A stretch of DNA of 11,949 nucleotides from Candidatus Caccovivens faecavium (GTDB lineage Bacteria > Bacillota > Clostridia > Christensenellales > UBA1242), in NCBI GenBank assembly GCA_018715545.1, contig DVLK01000048.1:1-11949 (forward strand), in the 5' to 3' direction. The notes below the pieces were generated by a model that was not told the origin of the DNA, did not search any database, and saw only the letters and a list, made by a program, of their open reading frames with translations. The position numbers were made by a program, and so were the translations under genes. Positions 1-6,471 of this stretch are shown piece by piece; position 1 is the stretch's first letter; every line of letters starts with the position of its first letter.

Positions 1-95
1 TGTCATTCTGAGCCGTGAGCGAAAGCGAGCGTGTCGAAGAATCTCAGAAATCAAGTATATTTTTTTTAGATCCTTCGACTTCGCTCAGGATGACA
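1..95. repeat. Imperfect-palindrome intergenic repeat (type P)
   Basis: A long interrupted palindrome. The outer arms 1-13 (TGTCATTCTGAGC) and 83-95 (GCTCAGGATGACA) pair with one T-G wobble. The inner arms 33-44 (GTCGAAGAATCT) and 68-79 (AGATCCTTCGAC) pair with one mismatch. The left arm has an extra 19 nt (14-32) with GAGCG direct repeats, and the central loop is T-rich. It resembles the widespread palindromes of form TGTCATCCTGAGC...GTCGAAGGATCT seen between genes in many bacterial genomes (recollection, not searched). It may extend left of the window. No gene is seen in 1-243. Confidence 0.75.
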
Positions 96-102
96 GAATT
101 AT

Positions 103-175
103 CAATCTAAATCTCTTTAAGTCGCGACAAAATCGCCAATGAGCATAGCGAATGCGGTTTCATTTGGTCACTAAG
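103..175 (+). repeat. Hairpin repeat module S, copy 1
   Basis: Homologous to 11881-11949. Both share an AATCTAAA-type lead-in, then CGCCAATGAGCATAGCGAATG, with few differences. The stem is AAATCGC (130-136) with GCGGTTT (154-160), one wobble. A flanking pair GCGAC (124-128) and GTCAC (167-171) has one mismatch. The loop carries the octamer AGCGAATG (147-154), which also appears in the other three repeat copies. There is no open reading frame of note. It runs directly into the next hairpin module, so S and H look like parts of one composite element. Confidence 0.7.
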
Positions 176-177
176 TT

Positions 178-244
178 CACCCCAAAAGTGACAAGCACTT
201 TCGGGGATCCCCACAACGGCGAAAACAAGAGCGCAGTTTTCGCC
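178..244 (+). repeat. Hairpin repeat module H, copy 1 (short form)
   Basis: Two consecutive hairpins. The first is CCCCAAAAGTG (180-190) with CACTTTCGGGG (196-206), 11 positions with one mismatch and a 5-nt loop. The second is GGCGAAAAC (218-226) with GTTTTCGCC (236-244), 9 perfect pairs with the 9-nt loop AAGAGCGCA. The stretch between them matches the copy at 11715-11734 except for one base. Relative to that copy, the inner helix and most of both internal-loop strands are missing. The last base of the element forms part of the stop codon of the adjacent minus-strand gene fragment. Confidence 0.75.
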
Positions 245-1536
245 TACACGCATGCATATTCCGTCACCACAATGCTGAATTGCATGCCTAGGTAGTTTTG
301 TGCCTTGTACTGCACTTTGTCACCGTTGCCATTCATACAGAGTAGGTTATTATAATTTGTTCCTAAATCGCATGTGTAATACAAAGTGTCTTTCCCGCTT
401 GCCATTAAATAATCTTTAACTAGATCGGAAAACTCTATCTTGCCAGAGTCTGCAACCTCTTCTATCTCTTCGCTTGACGCAACAAAAATATTTGATGTCA
501 CACTCTCAGCCGTACCATTGAGTGAGGTACTTCCAAATGTTGGCATACTCTTTGTTTCATTAGCTAAAAATGTCGTTTCTAATATGTTATTCTTTAACTC
601 CGTAACTGCAAATAAAGAATAACCTGCGCCAGCATTTATCTCTACATCAGAATATTGACCTACATATACAATGGTATCCATTATTGCTAAGGTGTCCTCT
701 GTTGTGCCATAGCCCGTTGTTTGATTTGAACTATAAGTTAGCCTCCACCTTATCGGCTCAACTAGATAATATTCATTGTTATATAAGCAATACTCTTTAT
801 TGTTATATACCTTTGAAGATAATATTGTTCCACCAAGATAATAACTATCTCCTGTTGTTAAACTTGACCAATTGGAAGATAATGTTGATTTTAATGTGGC
901 ATCAACCTTGCTCTGTGGCATCTTCCCAATCTCAACATACCAATATCCATCGCCATCATAGTACGCTTTGTTGTTCGCCACCCAATAACAATACCATGTA
1001 TCATCTTCTTGTGTTATTGTTGTACTTACAAATTCACCATTTGTAGTGATTGTCATATTCCCTTGCCCATTTGGTGATGTAAAGCAACCACCAAAAGAAA
1101 ATCCGCTGTGTTCAATCGTATTAAAGTCAAAGGCAGTAATCACTCCACTATCGTCTGCATAGTATTGATTATAATATAGATATATTAAAGAGTCTTCATT
1201 ATTTCCTAACTGCCAATCAATCGTAATATTTAATTCGGCTATGTCCCAAACAGCATAAAGGATGTCGCTTGCATTCGCTGTATATGTTCCCTCATCAACA
1301 TATACAACGCTACCCGTTGTAGAAGTTGCCCAACCTTGAAAAGTATAGCCTTTTCGCGTAAAGGTATTTTTCCTTAGCGTTAAAACAATACCGTAAGTTT
1401 TTGTAGATGATGCCATTGTTCCTTCACCGCCATTTGCATTATAGGTAATTGTATAAGTATTACGCGCCCAAACTGCGTATAAAGTTATATTAGCATTTCG
1501 ACTATAAGTGCATGCACTTTTGGGGAAGAGGAGCAA
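244..1536 (-). CDS. Truncated InlB-repeat / DUF6273-like surface protein fragment
   Basis: Probable fragment of a large secreted or wall-associated protein. Residues 15-23 are the tail of one InlB B-type (Listeria-Bacteroides) repeat, ending ITLYAVW. Residues 26-97 are a complete repeat (TITYNANGGEG, GYTFQGW, LYAVW), and 102-186 looks like a degenerate third. The C-terminal part (about 228-425, with EPIRWRL at 260-266) resembles DUF6273, often found after such repeats in Bacillota proteins. No signal peptide is present. The only start is a TTG inside repeat DNA, and the first ten or so residues are encoded by the repeat at 1505-1540. The frame stays open upstream to a TAA at 1564-1566 without an ATG. 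The stop codon also lies on a repeat edge. The repeat architecture is clear; DUF6273 is from memory of the motif. Best read as a 5'-truncated, probably non-functional remnant. Confidence 0.7.
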   Translation of the reverse strand: MLLFPKSACTYSRNANITLYAVWARNTYTITYNANGGEGTMASSTKTYGIVLTLRKNTFTRKGYTFQGWATSTTGSVVYVDEGTYTANASDILYAVWDIAELNITIDWQLGNNEDSLIYLYYNQYYADDSGVITAFDFNTIEHSGFSFGGCFTSPNGQGNMTITTNGEFVSTTITQEDDTWYCYWVANNKAYYDGDGYWYVEIGKMPQSKVDATLKSTLSSNWSSLTTGDSYYLGGTILSSKVYNNKEYCLYNNEYYLVEPIRWRLTYSSNQTTGYGTTEDTLAIMDTIVYVGQYSDVEINAGAGYSLFAVTELKNNILETTFLANETKSMPTFGSTSLNGTAESVTSNIFVASSEEIEEVADSGKIEFSDLVKDYLMASGKDTLYYTCDLGTNYNNLLCMNGNGDKVQYKAQNYLGMQFSIVVTEYACV

Positions 1537-1597
1537 ACAAGCGAATGGTAAGCGTTTTGGCGTTTATGCCGAAACGCGAAATGAAGTGCGGTTTGCG
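1505..1597 (+). repeat. Hairpin repeat module H, copy 2 (diverged, covarying)
   Basis: Starts with a remnant of hairpin 1 (AAGTGCATGCACTT, then TTGGGG) and continues as a two-helix structure. The outer helix is GCAAAC (1533-1538) with GTTTGC (1591-1596). Internal-loop strand 1 is AAGCGAATGGTAA (1539-1551). The inner helix is GCGTTTTGGC (1552-1561) with GCCGAAACGC (1568-1577), one G-T pair. Strand 2 is GAAATGAAGTGCG (1578-1590). Strand 1 is identical to 11740-11752, while both helices have other sequences than at 11731-11798 yet stay paired. Same orientation as copy 1, so the two flank the surface-protein fragment as direct repeats. Confidence 0.75.
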
Positions 1598-1604
1598 ACG
1601 CGGA

Positions 1605-1615
1605 TCAGGATGACA
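1605..1615. repeat. Remnant of type P palindrome arm
   Basis: TCAGGATGACA matches the distal right arm of the palindrome at 83-95, ten bases after hairpin copy 2. The rest of that palindrome is absent. On its own the match is short; its position next to an H module, mirroring P next to S and H at the left end, is what makes it credible. Confidence 0.4.
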
Positions 1616-1642
1616 ATATAGGCTTGTTTTCTTCGCCCTCTA

Positions 1643-2101
1643 TCATTTATGATAAGTTTTTCCATTTATAATCGTAAAAGCACGATATAATTGCTCCAAT
1701 AGCATTATTCTAAACAAATTATGAGGAAAAGTCATTTTTGAAAAAGATATCTTTTGTTTGCAAATATTCTTAACCTTTTCACTCACACCATAGGAACCAC
1801 CTATAACAAAAGTCAAGCTAGAACTTGTAAGAGAAAGTTTAACTAAGTTTTTTGCAAAAGCTTCACTCGTCTGTTCGTTTCCATTCACATCTAAAAGTAT
1901 AGGAAAGCTAGATAAGTGTTTTATGATTTCTTCACCCTCTTTTTCTTTAATAAGTTCGATATTTTGAAGCTTATTAAACTCTTTTGTTTCAACAACCTGA
2001 ATCTTGCAAAAAGCTGATAGTCTTTTAAGATATTCTTTTTCTGCTTCTAACGAAAATTTTTCCTTTAAGTTGCCAACCGCAACAATTGTTATATTTATCA
2101 T
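1643..2101 (-). CDS. rlmH: 23S rRNA (pseudouridine1915-N3)-methyltransferase RlmH
   Basis: SPOUT-class methyltransferase that uses S-adenosylmethionine to methylate pseudouridine 1915 in helix 69 of 23S rRNA on assembled 70S ribosomes. It acts in the cytoplasm as a homodimer. The 152-residue product has the family's normal length. Family hallmarks are visible: N-terminal MINITIVAVGNLKEKF, the SAM-knot glycine motif VIGGSYG (99-105), and the C-terminal block SFSKMTFPHNLFRIMLLEQLYRA (119-141, starting within ISFSK) ending in TYHK. The ATG at 2101 is chosen over a TTG four codons upstream because it overlaps the previous gene's TGA as ATGA and has GGGG about 8 nt before it. It is the last gene of the operon with two CPBP proteases. 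No convincing intrinsic terminator follows; the repeat hairpins at 1505-1597 lie about 50 nt downstream. Identification is secure. Confidence 0.95.
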   Translation of the reverse strand: MINITIVAVGNLKEKFSLEAEKEYLKRLSAFCKIQVVETKEFNKLQNIELIKEKEGEEIIKHLSSFPILLDVNGNEQTSEAFAKNLVKLSLTSSSLTFVIGGSYGVSEKVKNICKQKISFSKMTFPHNLFRIMLLEQLYRAFTIINGKTYHK

Positions 2102-3216
2102 ATAACACCCCAAATAAAGGTAAATATAGTCACTATTGACGAAAGGACAATGGTGGCAATTAAAAGTGCCTTTGAAGTAAAGTCCATTTTTTCTTTTTTA
2201 TGCGCTATAACGACAGCGTCAGGATGTTCCTCTATAAAATCTTTTAGCTTATCTATATCCAAAAGTGCCTCTTCTATCCCTGTTTCTTCTTCCGCACCCT
2301 CATTCTGTATTTTATCTACTTCCTCAAAATAGGAAAACTTCGTAAATAAATCTTGTAATGTCCTTTGTTTTTCGCGGAAACTATCTTCGACAGACGCCCT
2401 TAGAAGCATACGCGTAAGCACAAAGAGAAGGATGACAAGAACTAATAGCACAATAAACATAACTAAAAAACCAACAACTGGACTACTCGCAGTAAGTTTG
2501 CCTAATTGCGAGAAGATACCGCCTGAAATCATACCCTTTTGAGTCAAGAAAGATAGCACAACCCCGATGCCGTTGTTCATAAAGTGAATTATCATGCAAG
2601 GATAAATTGATTCAGTCACATATACAACAAAACCCAAGAAAAAGCCTATAAGTGTTGCATAGAAAAACTGTTCGATATTGAGATGAAGTAAACCAAACAT
2701 CAAACCGTTTAATAGAATGCATTTTTTCATGCCCAAGCCCTTTGTGCCGTTTAATAACATGCCTCGATTTAAATTTTCTTCACAAATAGCAGGCAAAATT
2801 GCTGTAAATAAAAGCCCTAAGACAAGCGTCCAGCCATTAACCCCACCACTTGAAGAGCTATAAGGCGATTCATAGCCCACGCTGTCTAAAATTGCATAAA
2901 AAAAACTTGAAACAAAAACATTCAAAAAATATATAACAACACCTAAGCCAATAGCAATTAAAACCACTTTAAAAGAAATCTTTTTATAGTTAAAATCTTT
3001 AAAAGTTGCTCTAAAAGTCTGTTTAGTTATTGATTTATAGGTAATTATAGAAAATAGAAACAAAATTCCTATTTGCATAATGCCATTAATTATATATGTT
3101 CCCATAGAACCTAAGAAAGAAAATAATCTGAAATGATTTAGCATACGCACTAAAACAAACAGGCAGACAACAATAAAATATATTAAACTCGTTGAATAAA
3201 TTGATTTCTTTTCCAA
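2098..3216 (-). CDS. CPBP family intramembrane glutamic endopeptidase (paralogue 1)
   Basis: Polytopic membrane protease of the CPBP/Abi (CAAX protease and bacteriocin-processing) family. The three core motifs are present: EENLNR (146-151, EExxxR), FGLLH (174-178, FxxxH) and HFMNN (211-215, HxxxN). These carry the glutamate, histidine and asparagine of the intramembrane active site. Hydrophobic segments lie near 10-25, 41-60, 84-108, 130-145, 165-225 and 247-270. Unusually, an acidic soluble tail (about 275-345) follows and the protein ends in another membrane segment (349-371). Translation starts at TTG: AGGAG lies at 3223-3227, 6 nt upstream, and no nearby ATG fits. It is 23 nt after a paralogous CPBP gene and overlaps rlmH by 4 nt. 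The substrate is unknown; family members serve in bacteriocin immunity or peptide and prenyl-protein processing. Confidence 0.88.
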   Translation of the reverse strand: MEKKSIYSTSLIYFIVVCLFVLVRMLNHFRLFSFLGSMGTYIINGIMQIGILFLFSIITYKSITKQTFRATFKDFNYKKISFKVVLIAIGLGVVIYFLNVFVSSFFYAILDSVGYESPYSSSSGGVNGWTLVLGLLFTAILPAICEENLNRGMLLNGTKGLGMKKCILLNGLMFGLLHLNIEQFFYATLIGFFLGFVVYVTESIYPCMIIHFMNNGIGVVLSFLTQKGMISGGIFSQLGKLTASSPVVGFLVMFIVLLVLVILLFVLTRMLLRASVEDSFREKQRTLQDLFTKFSYFEEVDKIQNEGAEEETGIEEALLDIDKLKDFIEEHPDAVVIAHKKEKMDFTSKALLIATIVLSSIVTIFTFIWGVI

Positions 3217-3239
3217 AATTTTCTCCTAAATGTATTTTA

Positions 3240-4256
3240 CTACACAAGCACAGCATTTATAACTATAACTACCACCGAAAGGAAAATTCCTACATATAAC
3301 AAGAGTGGCAATTTTCCTAGTTTTGTAGGATTAGAGAAATCTTCTCCTACCTCTTTGACCTCTTCCACTTTTTGCTTTTTGAGGTAAAAATAATAGAAAA
3401 GGAAAAAGAGCGAACAGACTGCCACTGCAAGTAATATTGAAACTATGATATAGACAGCCCCTATCTCGCCTGGCAAGGAAAGAGCATGTATATTCATCAA
3501 GAACTGAATTGTCAAGGTTGTGATGTTGTTAAATAGGTGCATAATCATGGAGTAAAACAAATTGCCCGTTTTAATGGTCACCACACTAAAAACAATACCC
3601 ATTATAAAAGGATAGATAAATTGCGTGATACTTTGGTGAATTAAAGCAAACAAAAGGCTAGAAAGAAAGATTGCACCAATTTTTCCAATACCTCGTGCCA
3701 AACCATTCAATATCATTCCTCTAAAAATAAGCTCTTCTGAGAAAGCTGGAATTATTGCAAATAGAAGAATATTAAGAAGGTACCACCAAAAATTATCAAG
3801 AGGAATTGGCAAGGTAGAACTTTCAAAGCCCATTAGATCAAATAGTGCCCCGAAGCATCCTTCAATTAAACCATAAAGTCCGATAACAAAAAGAATACCA
3901 AATAACGCGCAAAGAAGAGTTGTCGAGATATTTATCTTTTTTACACTTAGCCTGCAAGCGGAGAAGCTTACCTTGTTTACCTTGTTATAAATAAAAAACA
4001 GGCAAACAAAAGTTATTTGCGAAATAAGACAATATGGTATCGTGAACCATAGACAGTTTTCATATAGATATGTTAAAAAGCTGACCTCTTCTGAAAACTC
4101 AACCCCTACTGCGCTGGCAATTCCGTAGCCTAAGTACGCAAAGATAAAAGCAAATAAAATTGGAAGCAGAAAGGCAAACAAAAAAACTTTCGCAGAATCT
4201 GCGGTCGTGTAAAAATTGCGTCTTGAAAATTTTTTTACAAGCTCTTTTTCTTCCAT
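3240..4256 (-). CDS. CPBP family intramembrane glutamic endopeptidase (paralogue 2)
   Basis: Second CPBP/Abi-family membrane protease, 338 residues from the ATG at 4256. Core motifs are EELIFR (174-179), FALIH (203-207) and HLFNN (240-244), so all expected catalytic positions are kept. Membrane segments lie near 23-45, 66-90, 112-133, 158-172, 193-250 and 267-290. As in its neighbour, a charged tail (about 292-315) leads to a final membrane helix (317-337). The shared architecture suggests an old tandem duplication, though sequence similarity outside the motifs is modest by eye. A TTG 12 codons upstream would extend the frame, but it would begin inside the predicted -35 box and has no Shine-Dalgarno. 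First gene of the operon with paralogue 1 and rlmH, and apparently leaderless. The natural substrate is unknown. Confidence 0.87.
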   Translation of the reverse strand: MEEKELVKKFSRRNFYTTADSAKVFLFAFLLPILFAFIFAYLGYGIASAVGVEFSEEVSFLTYLYENCLWFTIPYCLISQITFVCLFFIYNKVNKVSFSACRLSVKKINISTTLLCALFGILFVIGLYGLIEGCFGALFDLMGFESSTLPIPLDNFWWYLLNILLFAIIPAFSEELIFRGMILNGLARGIGKIGAIFLSSLLFALIHQSITQFIYPFIMGIVFSVVTIKTGNLFYSMIMHLFNNITTLTIQFLMNIHALSLPGEIGAVYIIVSILLAVAVCSLFFLFYYFYLKKQKVEEVKEVGEDFSNPTKLGKLPLLLYVGIFLSVVVIVINAVLV

Positions 4257-4263
4257 GTATGAT

Positions 4264-4292
4264 ATAATAACATATTGGCAGAAAAAATACAA
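4264..4292 (-). promoter_or_regulatory. Predicted promoter of the CPBP-CPBP-rlmH operon (leaderless)
   Basis: On the minus strand, TTGTAT (4287-4292), a 17-nt spacer and TATTAT (4264-4269), with only 7 nt before the ATG at 4256. A start site about 7 nt after the -10 box falls on or next to the start codon. No Shine-Dalgarno is visible. The -35 box is weak (3 of 6); the -10 box is good (5 of 6). Confidence 0.5.
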
Positions 4293-4299
4293 ACATTAT

Positions 4300-4328
4300 T
4301 TGACTTAAATTTCAAATTATAATACTAT
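4300..4328 (+). promoter_or_regulatory. Predicted promoter of tadA (leaderless)
   Basis: TTGACT (4300-4305), a 17-nt spacer and TACTAT (4323-4328), then six bases (ATTAGT) and the ATG at 4335. The -35 box matches the sigma-A consensus at 5 of 6 positions, the -10 box at 4 of 6. No Shine-Dalgarno precedes the gene, so the mRNA probably begins at the start codon. Its -35 box lies 7 nt from that of the divergent CPBP operon promoter. Confidence 0.55.
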
Positions 4329-4334
4329 ATTAGT

Positions 4335-4784
4335 ATGAATAAATTTATGGAATTGGCTTTAAAGGAAGCTAAAAAAGCAAACAAAAAAGATGAAGTACCT
4401 ATCGGCGTAGTAATCGTAAAAGCGGGTAAAATTATAGCCACGGGCTTTAACAAACGCGAAAAATCTAAAAACGCTATTAACCACGCAGAGATTGTTGCAA
4501 TCAGGAAAGCTTGCAAAAAATTAAAAGATTGGCGCCTTGAAGACTGTGAAATGTATGTCACATTAAAACCTTGCCCTATGTGCGCAGGAGCGATTTCTAA
4601 CGCTAGGATTAAAAAAGTTTATTATGGCGCAGAAGAAACTAACAGTAGCGACAATCTATGTGAACAGATTTTTTCAAGTACTCGCCTTAATCACAAAGTA
4701 GAACTTATTAAACTAGACGAATATTCTCCCGCCTGCGCGGAAATTTTAAGCACCTTTTTTAAAGCACATAGACAAAAGAAATAA
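4335..4784 (+). CDS. tadA: tRNA-specific adenosine deaminase TadA
   Basis: Zinc-dependent deaminase that converts adenosine 34 of tRNA-Arg(ACG) to inosine in the cytoplasm, allowing decoding of CGU, CGC and CGA. The cytidine/deoxycytidylate deaminase fold is clear: VPIGVVIV (21-28), HAE (50-52, zinc ligand His50 and proton-shuttling Glu52) and PCPMCAGAI (79-87, zinc ligands Cys80 and Cys83). Length (149) is normal. Two deviations: TLKPC replaces the usual TLEPC, and the glycine-rich GAxGS stretch after YYGA is replaced by EETNSSDNLCEQIF (100-113). The C-terminal LNH, CAEIL and FF...R positions are retained. Transcribed alone, divergent from the CPBP operon, apparently leaderless. Guanine or cytosine deaminase is an alternative, but the TadA-type PCPMCAGA and tail favour tRNA editing. 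Confidence 0.92.
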   Translation: MNKFMELALKEAKKANKKDEVPIGVVIVKAGKIIATGFNKREKSKNAINHAEIVAIRKACKKLKDWRLEDCEMYVTLKPCPMCAGAISNARIKKVYYGAEETNSSDNLCEQIFSSTRLNHKVELIKLDEYSPACAEILSTFFKAHRQKK

Positions 4785-4882
4785 AAGTGTTGCGCTTGTA
4801 AGCTAGATGATTTGTAATATGGATAAACACAACCAAAATACCTTATGTTCGGCTTAGTTTCTGACCTTACCTAGTTCGGCTT

Positions 4883-4909
4883 GAAGAAAATTTACTTTTC
4901 TTCTTTTTT
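4883..4909 (+). terminator. Possible intrinsic terminator of tadA
   Basis: GAAGAAAA (4883-4890) pairs perfectly with TTTTCTTC (4896-4903) around a 5-nt loop, followed by six T. Position about 100 nt after the tadA stop is reasonable. The stem has only two G-C pairs, so strength is doubtful. Confidence 0.45.
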
Positions 4910-4968
4910 ATAAAACTTCTTGCCCCGCCATATTTTTATGGAAACTTACAAAGCGTTTTCTTAATAAA

Positions 4969-4990
4969 AAATAAAAAAGAGCTTTTTTAT
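4969..4990 (-). terminator. Possible intrinsic terminator of the SHOCT-domain gene
   Basis: An A-tract and a T-tract flank a GAGC core. On the minus strand they form a short AT-only hairpin followed by a T-rich run ending near 4960. It overlaps the stop codon of the minus-strand gene. An AT-only stem makes this a weak call. Confidence 0.35.
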
Positions 4991-5493
4991 AACAAATCCA
5001 TTAATCGCTTATTAAATTCTTCTTCGGTTATCACACCTTCCTCTTTCAATTTTCTAAGCTCTTCTACCTTTCTTCGCTTTTCATCGCTTGCTCTTTCTTC
5101 AGCTCTTTCCTCATGTCTAATTTCTGACGCTGAGTTTATTATGATAATATCTGGAATGAACATTGAGATGAAAAGAAGTAACCATGGTATCCAGCCACCT
5201 GCAAAAATCACAATAATTAGACCTGCAATGTAATACTTTTGTGAAGTTCTAAAATATTTACCTTTCTTTCTGACCGAGTAAATTAAAAGAATACTTGCAA
5301 TTATTCCAGCAACAACTTCAATGAACACAAAATAGATGGAATAATATGAGATAATAAGTAAGTAATTGCCTAAGATATTTGCATAAAATTCAGGATCAAC
5401 ACAAAATAAAATCGCTATAACAAGATTTGCCACCATATTTATAAGATTTATGATTGCAGCACTTAAAATTAAATTTCTTTTTGTCTTATTCAT
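4987..5493 (-). CDS. Membrane protein with C-terminal SHOCT domain
   Basis: A 168-residue integral membrane protein of unknown function. Hydrophobic segments lie near residues 8-31, 43-73 and 87-120 (the last long enough for two passes). A highly charged linker follows (EIRHEERAEERASDEKRR, 124-141), then a SHOCT domain (about 143-168) with the family signature LRKLKEEGVITEEEFNKR. SHOCT is a short helical module found at the ends of many bacterial membrane or phage-linked proteins, thought to mediate oligomerisation; no enzymatic role is known. The ATG start has a strong GGAGG (5498-5502) 4 nt upstream. A TTGACA promoter lies about 100 nt upstream, so this gene has a real leader, unlike tadA and rsfS. 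It stands alone between tadA and a divergent dehydrogenase gene, so context says nothing about its job. Confidence 0.85.
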   Translation of the reverse strand: MNKTKRNLILSAAIINLINMVANLVIAILFCVDPEFYANILGNYLLIISYYSIYFVFIEVVAGIIASILLIYSVRKKGKYFRTSQKYYIAGLIIVIFAGGWIPWLLLFISMFIPDIIIINSASEIRHEERAEERASDEKRRKVEELRKLKEEGVITEEEFNKRLMDLL

Positions 5494-5570
5494 TTTGCCT
5501 CCATAACAAGTTAAATTTATTATTTCTTATTTACGCTCACATATTCAGATTTTTAACTATAAACATATAT

Positions 5571-5600
5571 ATGCTAACATTTTTACGAAATAACTGTCAA
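5571..5600 (-). promoter_or_regulatory. Predicted promoter of the SHOCT-domain gene
   Basis: On the minus strand, a perfect TTGACA (5595-5600), an 18-nt spacer and TAGCAT (5571-5576), predicting a leader of roughly 70 nt before the ATG at 5493. The -10 box matches 4 of 6. Confidence 0.5.
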
Positions 5601-5606
5601 ATCATT

Positions 5607-5640
5607 TTGAAAAAAATAGAAAATGTGCTAAAAATATAAT
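5607..5640 (+). promoter_or_regulatory. Predicted promoter of the short-chain dehydrogenase gene
   Basis: Two overlapping readings. TTGAAA (5607-5612), 16 nt, then TAAAAA (5629-5634) with an upstream TG would start transcription before the GGAG and keep it in the leader. A perfect TATAAT (5635-5640) has no good -35 box and would start transcription after the GGAG. The first fits the visible ribosome-binding site better. Confidence 0.4.
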
Positions 5641-5651
5641 TGGAGTTAATT

Positions 5652-6434
5652 ATGAGAATAGAAAAAAGAATAGTTGTAATAACTGGCGCATCTAGCGGAA
5701 TAGGAAAAGGACTTAAAGAAGCCTTTGAAAAGAAAGGCGATAAAGTGATAGATATATCAAGAAATGGTCGCGATTATAAATGCGATGTTGGTGATGAAAA
5801 AAGTTTAAAAGCTGTTTTTGACGATATATACTTAAATTATGGCAATATTGACATCTTAATCACCTGTGCTGGTTACGGCGTTTCAGGTGCAATAGAGCTT
5901 ATAGACGAAGAAGAGGCAAAAAAGCAGTTTGATGTCAACTTTTTTGGCACATCAAATGCTTGTAAATACGCTATACCTATGATGAAAAGAAAATCAAAGA
6001 TTGTGATAATCTCTTCCGCCACAGCCCTATTCCCTCTCCCGTTTAAAGCATACTACTGCGCAAGTAAATCCGCAGTTGACAGCTTTGCACAATCATTAAA
6101 AATGGAATTATCTAAAACAGATATTGAAGTAACCTCAATATGTCCTGGTGACATTAAAACAAACTTCACAAATAACAGAATTAAACTTTATGAAACTAAT
6201 GAAAGATATGGTAAATCTGTCGAGCTCTCAACAAAACCAACGGAAAAAACAGAAAAAAGACGCATGCCTCTCTCCTACGCGCTAAAAAAGATTATGAAGA
6301 TAATCGAGCAAGATAAGTTTAAGCCACAATATATAATTGGACGCCAATATCATCTATTTTATTTCTTTAAAAGAATAACCACCACAAAATTCTTAAATTC
6401 TTGTATTACTAAAATATTTTATAAGACAAAATAA
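5652..6434 (+). CDS. Short-chain dehydrogenase/reductase (SDR), classical type
   Basis: NAD(P)-dependent oxidoreductase with a Rossmann fold; substrate not predictable. Numbering from the ATG at 5652 (260 residues): cofactor motif TGASSGIG (11-18), TCAG (71-74) in place of the usual NNAG, Asn96 in DVNFFG, Ser122, and YCASK (Tyr135, Lys139). Together these give the full catalytic tetrad. PGD (165-167) follows as in other classical members. The C-terminal segment (about 225-260) is basic and aromatic (YHLFYFFKR) and may touch the membrane. The ATG is chosen because GGAG (5642-5645) lies 6 nt upstream; a TTG four codons earlier would bury that site. The gene is single, divergent from the SHOCT gene, and ends before a 16-bp hairpin. 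Related proteins act on sterols, sugars, fatty-acyl groups or alcohols, so no narrower name is justified. Confidence 0.9.
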   Translation: MRIEKRIVVITGASSGIGKGLKEAFEKKGDKVIDISRNGRDYKCDVGDEKSLKAVFDDIYLNYGNIDILITCAGYGVSGAIELIDEEEAKKQFDVNFFGTSNACKYAIPMMKRKSKIVIISSATALFPLPFKAYYCASKSAVDSFAQSLKMELSKTDIEVTSICPGDIKTNFTNNRIKLYETNERYGKSVELSTKPTEKTEKRRMPLSYALKKIMKIIEQDKFKPQYIIGRQYHLFYFFKRITTTKFLNSCITKIFYKTK

Positions 6435-6471
6435 TAAGCGATTTTATAATTTAGAAAAATTAATGTTAAAT

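Noticed and set aside
440..1046. Plus-strand open frames of 60 and 120 codons
   Set aside because: They lie opposite the InlB-type coding sequence, have low-complexity composition and no ribosome-binding site or family motif.
1..1615. CRISPR array or integron-type attachment sites in the repeat-rich left end
   Set aside because: The repeats are few, differ in length, are not regularly spaced and flank a gene fragment; no cas or integrase gene is present.
1655..1670. Hairpin near the 3' end of rlmH as a terminator
   Set aside because: The minus-strand TATCAT/ATGATA stem has almost no loop and no T-run after it.
2102..2113. TTG start four codons upstream for rlmH
   Set aside because: It would bury the GGGG ribosome-binding site; the ATG at 2101 gives the ATGA overlap and the usual RlmH N-terminus.
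4099..4296. A 65-codon minus-strand frame near the start of the upstream CPBP gene
   Set aside because: It overlaps the N-terminal coding region of a convincing membrane protease in another frame and covers its promoter.
4325..4561. A 78-codon minus-strand frame across tadA
   Set aside because: Antisense shadow of tadA; the plus-strand protein has the full deaminase motif set.
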